This document shows positions 39,964-50,130 of a stretch of 64,000 nucleotides of DNA, piece after piece. The translations under genes were made by a program, and so were the position numbers. The notes under the pieces are model-generated. The model worked only from the letters and a program-made list of their open reading frames with translations, searched no databases and was not told the DNA's origin. This stretch comes from Cyclospora cayetanensis (taxonomy: Eukaryota; Apicomplexa; Conoidasida; Eucoccidiorida; Eimeriidae). The stretch is from contig NW_020312753.1 of NCBI RefSeq assembly GCF_002999335.1, positions 62,001 through 126,000 of the forward strand, written 5' to 3'. Numbering within the stretch: position 1 is the first letter of the stretch; every line of letters starts with the position of its first letter.

Positions 39964-42101
39964 ATGAGCCCTTTGGCTCCTATTCTGCTGCTTTTCGCGC
40001 TTTTGAGCCTCCAAAGGGCCCCTGCTGCAGCCCGCAGACTAGCAGGATACAGCCGAGAAGCTTGCTTGGAGCGCCTTCAGCACCAATCCCCTTTCCAAAA
40101 GCAGAGGCCTCCTTTAAGCGCACCCTGCAGAGGAGCACTTGGCTTTGAGTGCTGCAGGACGCTTTCCCAACAAGCGTCTCTTCCGCACAGGAGAGAAGGC
40201 TTTTCCCGACCCCCCCCCAATTACGCAGCCGCTTCGTGCGGCTTCTCGAGACGCAACCGCCTCCTACTATGTGCTGCAGTGCCACTGCTGCTTTCCGCGG
40301 TTTGCCTTTTTCGCGCATTCGCAAGAAGGAGCGTTTTGTGGGGTACGTGGCTGCTAGCGCCTCGTGAGCGCCGCAGCCAAAAGGGAAAGCTGGGAGACGC
40401 TGAGGCTTCCACAGCAGCGCAGTCTTTCATTTTACAGCAGCTGCTGCTCCAAGCTGCGGCTCCGACTGCCTGGGAAACCTATCCAGACTGGAGTCCTCTA
40501 ACCTTCGAGCTTGAAGGCTTCCCGCTGCGCCTTCGAGCCAGACAGGTGAACAGAGACGCTTTGTTTTAGGCTGAAGTTTAGTGCATGCCCAGGGGGTGAC
40601 AGCCGAAAGCGAGGATCTCAGCCACACGGAGTGTTGCGCGTGCGGCTCGACCTGCAGCCGCGATAGCGCAAAGCATGATGTCGAAGGCTTACAGAGTGCC
40701 TCCCCAAGAGCGCCTCGCCTGTCGCTGCTGGAATTTGCAGGGGATGCCTCACTGCAAGCAGACTCGGGGAGCCTCTCTCCGGCTCTATGCCTTTTTGTCG
40801 GGGTCCTTCTGTCAGCCCCTTTCTATTGCTGCTGGTGCTCTCGCCGTGAATGCTCCGTCTAGGCGAACCAGCGCATGCGGCTGCTCTTGTAGGGGGATGG
40901 AGGTGCTGCTGCTGGCGAGAGGTGCTCACGTAGCTGCTCTGCAGAGAGCCGAATAGCTGTGTGCATGCATGCATGCCTGCACACACGTGCCTGCATTGGG
41001 GTGTCGGCAGGCTTTGTTTCAGAATCTTCCTGCGGCGTTTGTTGGCTCACATCGAAGGGCCCCTATGCATCTGAACGCGTGTGCAACCCTGTACTTTTCG
41101 GCAGTAGGCGATCTCTCTATCTCGCCTCCTTCGCCGTTAGCTTTCTAAAGCCCCTCTCCTTAGAAATTCCTCTGCGGTGCTTGCGCCTTTCTCTGCAGAG
41201 CACTGGCGATGGAGCCTGCCTCTTTGCCTCCGTAGCTGCGGCTCTCTGGGTTGTTTCTTTCGGCGTGCATGCGGCGTTTCGCTCCGAGGCGCTGTGCAGG
41301 GCAGCACATTCCCTCAGGAAGGTGAGCAAGCTGCGCGGTTGATGCATGCAAGGGAAAATTCCGCAGACGGCCCTCCTGCGAAGCTCAACGCGCCCCCACA
41401 GGAGCTTTCACAAGCCTCTGTACCTTCTAGGCTTTTTTCACTAGGGTGTGAGCAGGCGTTCTGTGTCGCCTGCACAGGCTTGCCCACTTCTGCATGGGTG
41501 TGTGATTAGATGCGCGGTTGCATGCGCTTCGCAGCTGGCAGTGGACACCTTGACGGACGTCTCCGTGCACAGCTTTGTGATTGAGGGGCCTGAGAGCGTC
41601 AGCCGAGAGGCTCTGCTGCGTCTGGCAGCGCAGCAATTCGGTTGCTCTCCCCAAGAATACTGCCGCTGCATGCGCGAGCGCACGACATGGGGTGGCGGGC
41701 CGGAGATCTTGGCGCTGGCGCATGCCCTTGGGCGCCCCATAGCTGTCTATACACTCGAAAGCGGAGAAAAACCCGCAGAGGGGAGCCGCAACTGCCGCAC
41801 TGCGGCTTCTGTCTTGCAGCGGGCTCCCCCCCAGCAAATCCTGTTGGCGCTGTTGCAGTCGAGGCAGTCGAGGCTGCCAGAGGGCCGGCAACAGCCTTCC
41901 CGGCGCCTGCAGCTATGCAAGGTGTTCGGATGGACTGAAGGGTGTCAGAAAGCGCCCCTCCATTTGCTCTTCACGAATGCCCAAAGCCTCGCTGGAGAGC
42001 ATGGCACACCCGAGGCAAATCACTTTACACCCTTGCACCCCGAGCCTCTGCAGCGTAATGCTGCTGCGTTCTTAATCCCCGACGCTCAGGGGGTCTGCTA
42101 A
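39964..42101 (+). CDS. OTU-family cysteine protease with N-terminal signal peptide
   Basis: OTU proteases cleave ubiquitin or ubiquitin-like conjugates. Supported exons: 39964-40545, possibly a piece within 40585-40850, 41199-41321 and 41535-42101. Catalytic motif STGDGACLFASVAAALW carries Asp and the nucleophile Cys (codon 41217-41219). The middle motif EYCRCMRERTTWGGGPEI plus LALAHALGRPIAVY is the OTU signature strand and helix. The catalytic His is in EANHFTPL (codon 42021-42023), followed closely by the stop. The ATG at 39964 opens a strong signal peptide (MSPLAPILLLFALLSLQRAP) followed by a basic, Ser/Arg/Gln-rich stretch like an apicoplast transit peptide. A second hydrophobic segment (LLLCAAVPLLLSAVCLF) follows. 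An in-frame ATG at 39820 would bury the signal. The plant- and Plasmodium-type OTU linked to the apicoplast is a plausible relative. The joining exon between 40545 and 41199 is unsure. Confidence 0.78.
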
Positions 42102-42822
42102 CGCCATTGCCGGCTGCTCGCAAATCCCACTGTCGCGAAACGGGTGCCGTCCTACGCGGAGGGCTGAGGCTGCTGCCCTGAGGGCAGAGCCGAGCCGCTG
42201 CTTTCTGCAACAGCAGTCGTCTGAAGGCTCTGGCAAAGGTCACATGTATCGGGTAGCGCGCAGGACGCTGCATGTTTTTCGCCGTCTCTTAGCGTTCCCA
42301 GCTAGCTAACCAGACCCTCTAGCGAGGCGCACATGCACACACAAATACGACTTCGTTTCATCATGGAACGGGCTAGCAGGACTACTGCGCTGCACATAAG
42401 ATTATGAACGCATGTGCCATCTAATGAACTCCTTGCTAGGTGCGAATTAAAACTAAATAGAGGCATCCTGCTAGATTGGGGCCAGAAATTCTCTGGCAGT
42501 TCAGAGAACCAGAGGGAGGGGGGTAGGGAGGGAGAAAAGGAAAAGAGGAAAAGAGCGATGGCGGCGCTGAATGCCCTCCGGTGCCTCCTGGCGTGCGTGT
42601 GAAAAATAAAGTCAACGCGAAAAGAGAGAGAATGCAACGCAAACGCACTTCTTTGCAGCGGCGTCAGCAGAAATCCCGTTTATCAATGCAGGCAGGCCCC
42701 CATAAAGTTGAACACGAAGAGCAGCAGCAAGATTTGCACACCACCAACGTGTCAGGGGCATGTCGCACTTAGCTTTCTTGGGTACAAGCAGCTACTGGCT
42801 GCTGAATTTAGTTGCACCATCA

Positions 42823-44256
42823 CTAAGCATTAAGTCTATGAGGATTTTTCAGGGGGCCTCTGTCTAAATGTCTCTTGCGAGCGCGCCCACTATTAACGCG
42901 CTCTGGCCTTGGGGCACCAGGATCACCACCTGTTAGAAGCGTGTTTGCTGCTCGTACAGATCTGTGGGTTCTGCAGCTCCTTGACGTTAGGGGGGGTTCT
43001 ACTGCACACGCTTGCTTGCGCTGAGAGGAGCAACACAGACCTCTGAGGCGCACCGTGGCTGCGCAACCTTTGAAAAGTGCAAACCTGCATCGCATATAAG
43101 GCCAGCACTTGGTCTGTGTTCAGGCTTCCAATATCAATCGTCGGTGCTTGCGTTGCTGCTGCTTCTTCTCCGTCAGCAGCGGGATGCCCCAAGGTGCCTT
43201 GTGACGATATCTGCAGCATCGGTACCTGCGGCAGTGATGATCGGAGTGGTGTTTGAGTTCTCCAACGCATCGTGGCTGCTGCTGTCTTCTTATGAGAGTA
43301 TCTCTTTGCTGGGCGGCGTTCTCGCCGCTTGGCGACTCGAGGGCGTGAGGTTTTAGCGGCGCTGACTCCAGCGACACATCCCGCAAGAGCGACGCCGTTC
43401 TCCGCGAGGCAGTCCAATGACTCGCTGGTGTCGTCGAGAACCTTTGCTAAGTCGTGCAGCGCCTGCATCTGCTCTGCGCTGGCTGCGAGAGACGCGGCAG
43501 TTGCACCGCTGCAGCTCTTCTGCTGTAGTTGTTGTTGAGGCTCCCCTTGCTCCCTCAGAAGCGCGGAGGCTTTCTGGAAAGACGCAACACCCCTTGGAAG
43601 TCGTTGGAAGCAGCCATGGCTTGCCCGTTGTAATGGATGCACAGGTTGCGGAAAGCTCCTACAGCTGCTCCTGGTGTTTTGCAATGACGCCGCAGAATTA
43701 CAAACGCTTTCGCAAGAAGGCACACACGGGACGCTTTCATGAAGACGGGAGATCGCCATGCACTTCTCAGCAGCACATGACACAGATGAGCTATCGAGTG
43801 CAACTCTGATTTCGCATTCCCTGGGGAACCCCCCGCGTTCTACCGAGATGCTTCTGCCACGTATGCGCTGCACAACGTCATCATATTCCTGTGCGTCTTG
43901 GGGCAGCTGCTCTACCTGAGACTGCTCCGGACCGGCGTGACGGTATTCCTGCTGTTGCTGCTGTGGGAAGGCTTGCAAGGCGTAGTGTGTTTGCTTATAA
44001 GAGGTGTTCAGTTGAAAGTTCATGAGTGCCTGTGAGGCGTTTGCTTGTGCGATTTTCTGTTCCACAACAAATCCTCGTTTCGCATCCTTATAGACGCCAT
44101 GTGCAAGAAGTGTAGCAGAAAGTGACTTGACTCGTGGCTACGTACTTCCAGCGTTGCTTCGCTCTGTCTTTCCGCCACAACTGCGCACACAAGCAGATGC
44201 TCCAGCTGCTCCACTTCGTCTCTTGATAAAACATGACATGAATTGCTCGCACCCAT
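42823..44256 (-). CDS. Unrecognised protein with MGxxxSC dual-acylation-type N-terminus
   Basis: Three exons join in phase 0: 44256-44146, 44056-43085 and 43020-42823, giving 426 residues. The protein begins MGASNSCHVLSRDEVEQLE. Gly2 with Ser6 fits N-myristoylation, and Cys7 could be palmitoylated, so membrane attachment at the inner membrane complex, rhoptry or plasma membrane is an inference. A short helical region follows (LVCAVVAERQSEATLE joined to KIAQANASQALMNFQ, with SYKQTHYALQAF), then a Gln/Ser-rich middle. A second helical block has AASAEQMQALHDLAKVLDD, then TSESLDCLAENGVALAG, then a basic patch (KTSRPRVAKRRERRPAKR). The end has IDIGSLNTDQVLALYAMQ and an Arg-rich tail. The start ATG is the only one that gives the acylation motif. 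No known domain is recognised. Confidence 0.65.
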
Positions 44257-45488
44257 TTTGTGGAAGACGTCATGAAAAGCCCTACTTTAGCTTTTGTAAT
44301 GATCGGCCATCGGGCATGTCGGCATAGAACCTAACAGACACTATTTGCACATGAGAAGCAGACTGAACACTCGACAAAAACTCACTCCTCCCGCTCTTTG
44401 AGCACCTGGCGAAGCTTTGAAGCTAGAGCAGTGAGCTCTCTACATGGAAATTCTGGGTAACCTGCACCTCAAGAAGAAACGGACAAGACTGACTCAACGT
44501 GCTGACGTGACGCATCCGATACTCGTTGGGTGATTAATTCGATGCTCTCGAGCTCTGAAAAGACAGGGTTATTAGCAGCCAATTTTGTATCCCTGCTGGC
44601 AAACTCAACGCTTGGCTGTCCGCCATGAAGCAGCTATTGTTGCGAGGCAGAAACCCAGTTTCAACGCGCGATCATTGACTCTGTACCCATAAGAAGAACT
44701 AATTTCTCTTCGGATAGCCGCGCGATCTGCAGATGGATTCCCATTTGCTCTGCTTCTTGGTGCGTCAGCTGAGCTTGAGCAACTGCATGTCGGTGTTTCG
44801 CCATCGCTAGTGCGTGTTTCAACTAAGAAGACACGTTTCATCCAGCATGAATGCGATATTTTGAAAGCAATCGTCAGGGCTGGCCTACTGATCCGCATGA
44901 GCGCCGAAGATCCACTATTTTCTTTCCTGTCTGTTTTAACTCAACTCGTTGCTCTCCATGAATGCGAGAAAACGTTTCGCCGTCAACAACTGGACCCTTC
45001 ATCATCAAATCATGCTGTGTTATGATACACACAAAATGGATTTAAAAAACGAAACCGCTTTCTTATAACCCCTGTGTTGGTGACCCGCACTGGATTCTGA
45101 CCGTCATGCCACAGGTGAAGCACGTTCTACGTACACCGCACTACCGGGGGCACTTCCACGGGCATGTAATGGATTTTGCATGCAATTTTGTATGGACTCA
45201 TATTTTTTGTCATTGCCGCCTGCCTTCAAACTATTGGTTTCCCTTAGGTAATTCATCCAAGTCCTGCTGGGGCTGGAGCCCCGTTTCCATAGAATGCGTT
45301 CTCGGCTTGCCTGATCATTAGTGGACAGAAAAAATGTGTTATTGTTTGAGTTGCATGATATTGCAGTTCCATTTCTTGGCAGATAAAGGTCTTGTTGCAC
45401 TGGGCAGCCTTGTCGCTCCGATGACTACTAGAGTTCGTTCCTGGACGTAGTGTGTTTACTCGATAATTTTCTCATTCCGACGAGGGCG
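44257..45488. other. Divergent intergenic region
   Basis: Between the minus-strand acylation-motif gene and the plus-strand ASCC1-like gene. No conserved frame, repeat or RNA gene was seen; composition is repeat-poor. Confidence 0.5.
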
Positions 45489-47090
45489 ATGCGTCCTATG
45501 AGCGGTAGGACTCACTGGCGCCTTCCAGAATGCATGGAGAGGCCGCAGTACAAACATTTCTCCATAGCCGGTGCCACCTATCGCGTACTGGATATTCCCA
45601 CCTCCGCAGAGCCCTTGAACCGTGCCGAATGGAATCAGGCGGCCTTCGAATCTCTAGCATCTTGCAATTCTAGGAGGTTTTCCGCTGTCGCAACTGCTGG
45701 TATCCCGAGCAGAGAACGGGCGGGGCCTGGAAGCGACTTTTCTGAGGAGTACTTCTCAGATTCATCCGGCAGTGATGCTGCCACCAGCGACAGCGACCTA
45801 AAGCTGGCAGAAGAAGAAGAGATGTCAGAAGGCGATATCGAGGTGCAGGAGGAGGCGCTGGACGCCGATTTCATCTCGTCGTGTTCAGCAACTCAAGACG
45901 GCGAGCAATGGCGTGCCGACATACGGATTCCGCGTCCTCTTTACCGCCGCCTTGTGGGTAGGACGCTTTCCGAGGGCCCCTTGACAGCTTCCCTTGATGC
46001 AATAGGTGCACGAGTCGGCCGAGGGAAAATGTTGGCAGGCCGAAGGGAAGAAGTAGTGCTCCCCATCTGGGGTTCCACGGAAAGGAGGGTCTGCTTAGCC
46101 GTTCAGAAAACTCAACGGCTGATGACTCAAATGCGCTGCAGCGCCCGAGTAACGCATTTTGTATCGCTTCCTCTCTCTCTGCCGGATATGATTGCTCGGT
46201 TCGAGGTGTACAGACACCTCGTCATGGCGTCGGGCTACAAGACCATTGACGAGACGCTCTTCATCAATCAGGAAAAGCTGCATATTACACTCTTGGTGCT
46301 GCGTTTGTTGACTCCAGCAGAAGTTGCCGCAGCAGCAGAAGCCTTGAAATCAGCGTCAGCGGAGATTTACGATGCCGTAGGAACGCGTACGTTGCGGCTT
46401 CATCTGAAGGGCAACAGCTGCTTCTCGGATGACCCCTCTGCTGTTTCTGTTGTCTTCGCTCCTCTATATTCCAGGTGTGCGCATGCACGATCCCAAAGGC
46501 ATCGCAGGGGAATTGCAGGGTGGCTTTGCACCTTGTCGCTCCGGCTCGGCTCATAGTTGCATGCATATGGCAGCCACGTTCGCTCGGCAGACTTCAGTCG
46601 CACGCGCAGGCTGCACTCTGCAGTATGTTTCTGCCTGTTTTGCTGCAGTGAAGGCGCTGAGGCTCTAGCAAAGACGAAGGCCATGCTGAATACCGTGACA
46701 CGCGTGATCGCGGAGAGGCTGCAGGCTGCAGGCTTGCTTTCCCGCAAAGAGCTGCAGCAGCAGTACGCCTTGGGCACCCAGGGCGAGTTCGACTGCATCT
46801 TCCACATGACGCTGCTCAACGAGACGTATAGGCGGCGAGCAGTCGAGAAGCGGCAGCAGGAACAGACTTCTGAGAACCATGGACAGTCGCAGGAGGGAAG
46901 TCGACAGAAACCGCAGCAGCATCAGAAACGGCAGCACATGCAAAAGAGAACCTTTGATGCCTCTCAGCTCATACAAGATATGCGGGGCTTTGACTTCGGT
47001 CACGTCCGTGTGCCGTCTGTACAGCTCAACTCCATCTCGAGCACCACCGAAGGCGCCTACGAGTGCCTCGCCCACGTAGACCTCCCATGA
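45489..47090 (+). CDS. ASCC1: ASCC1-like protein: KH domain plus 2H phosphoesterase
   Basis: ASCC1 is a subunit of the activating signal cointegrator complex, acting in alkylation repair and ribosome/RNA surveillance. Two exons, 45489-46474 and 46649-47090, join in phase 2 (475 residues). An acidic region (EEEEMSEGDIEVQEEALD) precedes a KH-like segment (DIRIPRPLYRRLVGRT to VCLAVQKTQRLM), which lacks an obvious GxxG. The 2H (AKAP7/LigT-like) domain follows: FVSLPLSLPDMIARFEVYR, first HxT motif in KLHITLLVLRL (near 46276), LRLHLKGNSCFSDDPSAVSVV with VFAPL, and second HxT motif in DCIFHMTLLNETYRR (near 46800). Both His-x-Thr motifs are intact. A Gln/Lys/Arg-rich insert comes before the final conserved FDFGHVRVPSVQLNS. 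The ATG at 45489 is the first in the frame; another Met lies three codons on. Confidence 0.85.
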
Positions 47091-47098
47091 AGCATGCA

Positions 47099-47292
47099 GG
47101 TAGCTAGCTAGCGCTGTCTACTTAGCTAGGTAGCTAGCTAGCGCTGTCTACTTGGCTAGGTAGCTAGCTAGGGCTGTCTACTTGGCTAGGTAGCTAGCTA
47201 GCGCTGTCTACTTAGATAGGTAGCTAGCTAGCGCTGTCTACTTAGATAGGTAGCTAGCTAGCGCTGTCTACTTAGATAGGTAGCTAGCTAGG
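47099..47292. repeat. 30-bp tandem repeat, about 6.5 copies
   Basis: Units of 30 bases begin GTAGCTAGCTAG and continue CGCTGTCTACTT plus a TAG-containing end. Copies differ at a few positions (CGC/GGC; AGCTAG/GGCTAG/AGATAG). The array starts nine bases after the ASCC1-like stop codon, so it probably lies in the 3' UTR or at the polyadenylation region. Each unit holds a GCTAGC palindrome. Confidence 0.95.
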
Positions 47293-48129
47293 GGCCTACA
47301 GATTCCCAGCGCCGGGTTAGATAGCCCCCCTTGGGACCACATATTTCAAAATTCTCTAGAGACTGTGCGTCTTGGTGTGTAAAGTCTTGCAGATGTGCGC
47401 CGTCGCGCGGGAGGCGCTGTGTGCGTGTGTGCAGAGAGAGCCACACCAGGCCGTTTTCTGCTACTACTTCGGCAGCGGATTCGGCACGTTGTGGGCTACG
47501 CTTGGGGTGTGTGTCTTATGAGACAGCACGATACACGATCCACGAGAAAAGCTATTTTTCATACCGGCGAAAGCATAAAAGTAATCCTACGACCTCTGGC
47601 AAAGGCATCTCAAGAGCCTTAGCAGGGGCAGCCGAGACTCTGTAAGACGGAGGGTTCAACTGCATTTTAAAAGAAGTCTCTCTCTGCCCGCAGCCGTGTT
47701 GCGAGCACGATAGAGAGCAACAACTTGCGCCGCTTGTGCGCCCTTCAAACAGGCGGCTCTCAGAGAGAGGCGCCTCTGCGTCTACGACTGGTGTTGGCTG
47801 CGGGGGGAGTCGAGCAGCGCCTGCGGCGCTACACACATAGAGAATCTAGCAAAAATCCAGGGATGCCTTCAGCTGCCTCTTCGGGAGGCAGCGCAGCCAG
47901 CTCCGGCTGCTCCTCGTCACACGACCTAAGACACCCCCGCACACACACGGAGAGAGACGGCAGTCAGCGCACAGTGGCTTGCTGCTCCTTTCTGCTGTTT
48001 TTTCTGCATCCCTACCACAGCTCACGCTATAAAGTGAGGTGCTCGTGGTGCGCACGCGCACTGCTAGGCTGCTAGAGTAAGAGAAGAATAAATGCAGAGA
48101 TCCAGCGTTAAAAGGGCCTTAGGCTTCAC

Positions 48130-50130
48130 TCACCAGATTTGCGCTGTCTCCCGTTGCAGATCCTGCAGCAGGCACTCCAGTTGTGCGTGCTGCTGCTCTA
48201 GCTGCTGCTGCTGCTGCTGCCGCTGTTTTTTTGCCGAATTGCTCGCGCTGCGGATCGCAGCAGCAGCCGCAGCAGCTGTTTCCGCTGCCGCTGCTGCCTC
48301 TTGTCGCCGCAGCAGCCGGAGGCTGCTCCTATTGGCGCTGTTGCTGCCTCTGCGGCTTTTGATTGAGGTGCTCCCACTCCTACTCCTCTTGCTGGGAGTC
48401 GTCAGAGAGGACACTCTCTTCGAAGCTCCCTCCCTGTCAGGCTGCTCCGACTTGCGCGCATTGCTGGTGCGACTCCTGGATGTCGCGGGAGGGGGTGCCC
48501 TCACTTTCGGTGGAGCTGCTCCTGCAGCAGCCGCTGCTGCAGCTGTGGAGCGTTTGCCCTTTAACAGAAGCGGCGTAGAGGCTGCGGCGAGACAGGCATT
48601 ACTGCTAAGAACCAGAGAGACTTGTTGCAGCAGTCTCCTGCGCGCAGTAGCTGTAGCCGTTGTTGCTGTTGCAGCCGAGATGCCTGCGAAGCTAGCGAGG
48701 GAGCTGGTGCTGCAAGCGGAGGAGGTTGAGAGCCGCTGTCTGCTGCAGCCGATGCTTGTCTGCACGGGCATGCAGCCGATCCAGCAGCTCTTGCAGCAGC
48801 GGGTGCTGCCGCAACATCTGCACTGGCTTTTCGAAGATGCGTTCAACGAAGACTTCTTCTGGGGAGACACTGTCAGCGGGGGGAACGGTGAACCTACCTC
48901 TTGCTGTTGAGAGGCACGTGGCGTTACACCCGTATGCAGATCGTCAAGATCGGAAATGCTCCACTGCCCACTGCAACACCGTATGCTGCTGCCATTGCAT
49001 TCAGGGTCCTTACAGGGTGCTGCTTCTTCTGCGTCTGGTGTTGCTGCTTCTTCCGCTGCTGCTGCCACTGCTGCTTCTTTACGTTTGGACTGCAAAGACG
49101 GGCAAGTTGCAGCAGAGACACTTGCCGCCTCTGCAGTAGATGGGAGAGGAGCTTTCTTGAGCGCCTCCTCACACTCCCAGAGAAGCCCGTCGGCGAGGGT
49201 CCGTCCCTCATCAAAACAAAAGCCCCTTAGCATGCATGCTGCTGTAACTCCTTCTTCCTCGAAGATTTCTGGTGTAACGTCAGTCGCATCATCCGCGTGT
49301 TCGCTCAGCAATGGCGAGTGGGGGGATGGAAGTACTTGAGGCGGTGGAATGGCTTCTTCCTGCCTCTGCGCTGTTGCAGTGGGCAGGTGAATTGCATGCA
49401 CGGGGTATTTGTGGTAGGGGGGCACAATACAACACGAGGACTGCTCCTGAGGCAGCAGTGCAGCTTCGCTATCCGCTTTCTGACGGGTGCGAAGGAGCTG
49501 TCTGGACACTCGAGGCTCCTTGAATGCTGTCTTTGCACCGCTGACAAGCCGAGGCGTCTCCCCAGGGGAAATTCCTTCGTCACACCCTTTATGCCCAATA
49601 AGGCGGCGACCTCCCCTGAAGGCTTGGCGAGTCGGTGCTCGACCAGTCAGACTTTGTTGATGCGGATGCGGCTGCTGCTTCAGCAGTCGGCTGGGTAGCT
49701 GCCTGGCAGGCGCATGCGCGGTGCGTACGGAGTTTTGCTTGCAGTGGTTTGGTGGACAGACTCCCTCCGTCTTTTGGTCTAGTCCAGAACCGCGGCGCCA
49801 GCCGTTAAGAGGACGTGCCTTACGATCTGCATGAGGCGCTGCATGAACGGCACAGGCCATGTGGGCAGGGCCTGATGAAGGTGTTTCGGGTGCCTTTGCT
49901 GCCAGTGAAGATCGCAGGGCAGTCCGAAGAGGTCTACTAGACTTGAGGCATGACGCAAGCCGCTTGATCTTTGCGTCTGGAGGCTGCTCTTGCTCAGATC
50001 GCAGTTGTGACTGCTGCCGCGCGCGTCTTCTTGTGACTGCGATGCTGGCACCGTTGGGGAGCAGCATCGTGTTGGCTGCCTGCCGGACTGCAGGCAGCGG
50101 CTTGAAGAGATACAGCTTCGCCAAGGCGCT
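48130..50130 (-). CDS. Low-complexity Ser/Ala/Gln-rich protein with C-terminal coiled coil (partial model)
   Basis: One long exon-like frame of about 666 codons. It starts after a plausible splice acceptor (CCTTCAG at 50131-50137) with SALAKLYLFKPLPAVRQ and has no ATG at its head, so an upstream exon is required. It ends with Trp and TGA at 48130, but a good donor (GTGAGT after ATCTG) overlaps that stop, so further 3' exons are possible. The N-terminus is basic (VTRRRARQQSQLRSEQEQPP). The middle is Pro/Gln/Glu-rich with several Cys-rich phrases (CRCCGSTRCCKSCWIGC). Then come Ala runs and a long Ser/Arg region (KRSRSGSTSIKSRRGSNSAN). The C-terminus is a Gln-rich coiled coil (QLEQQHAQLECLLQDLQRE). 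No family recognised; nuclear or cytoskeletal roles would be guesses. Confidence 0.5.
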   Translation of the reverse strand, partial: SALAKLYLFKPLPAVRQAANTMLLPNGASIAVTRRRARQQSQLRSEQEQPPDAKIKRLASCLKSSRPLRTALRSSLAAKAPETPSSGPAHMACAVHAAPHADRKARPLNGWRRGSGLDQKTEGVCPPNHCKQNSVRTAHAPARQLPSRLLKQQPHPHQQSLTGRAPTRQAFRGGRRLIGHKGCDEGISPGETPRLVSGAKTAFKEPRVSRQLLRTRQKADSEAALLPQEQSSCCIVPPYHKYPVHAIHLPTATAQRQEEAIPPPQVLPSPHSPLLSEHADDATDVTPEIFEEEGVTAACMLRGFCFDEGRTLADGLLWECEEALKKAPLPSTAEAASVSAATCPSLQSKRKEAAVAAAAEEAATPDAEEAAPCKDPECNGSSIRCCSGQWSISDLDDLHTGVTPRASQQQEVGSPFPPLTVSPQKKSSLNASSKSQCRCCGSTRCCKSCWIGCMPVQTSIGCSRQRLSTSSACSTSSLASFAGISAATATTATATARRRLLQQVSLVLSSNACLAAASTPLLLKGKRSTAAAAAAAGAAPPKVRAPPPATSRSRTSNARKSEQPDREGASKRVSSLTTPSKRSRSGSTSIKSRRGSNSANRSSLRLLRRQEAAAAAETAAAAAAAIRSASNSAKKQRQQQQQQLEQQHAQLECLLQDLQRETAQIW

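Noticed and set aside
39522..39965. Minus-strand 147-codon frame opposite the OTU upstream region
   Set aside because: Mostly a shadow of Ser/Pro-rich plus-strand sequence; no splice continuity with the VPS33-like gene could be shown.
48092..48910. 272-codon plus frame rich in Leu, Cys and Ser
   Set aside because: Antisense of the CAG-rich low-complexity minus-strand gene; composition follows from repeats.
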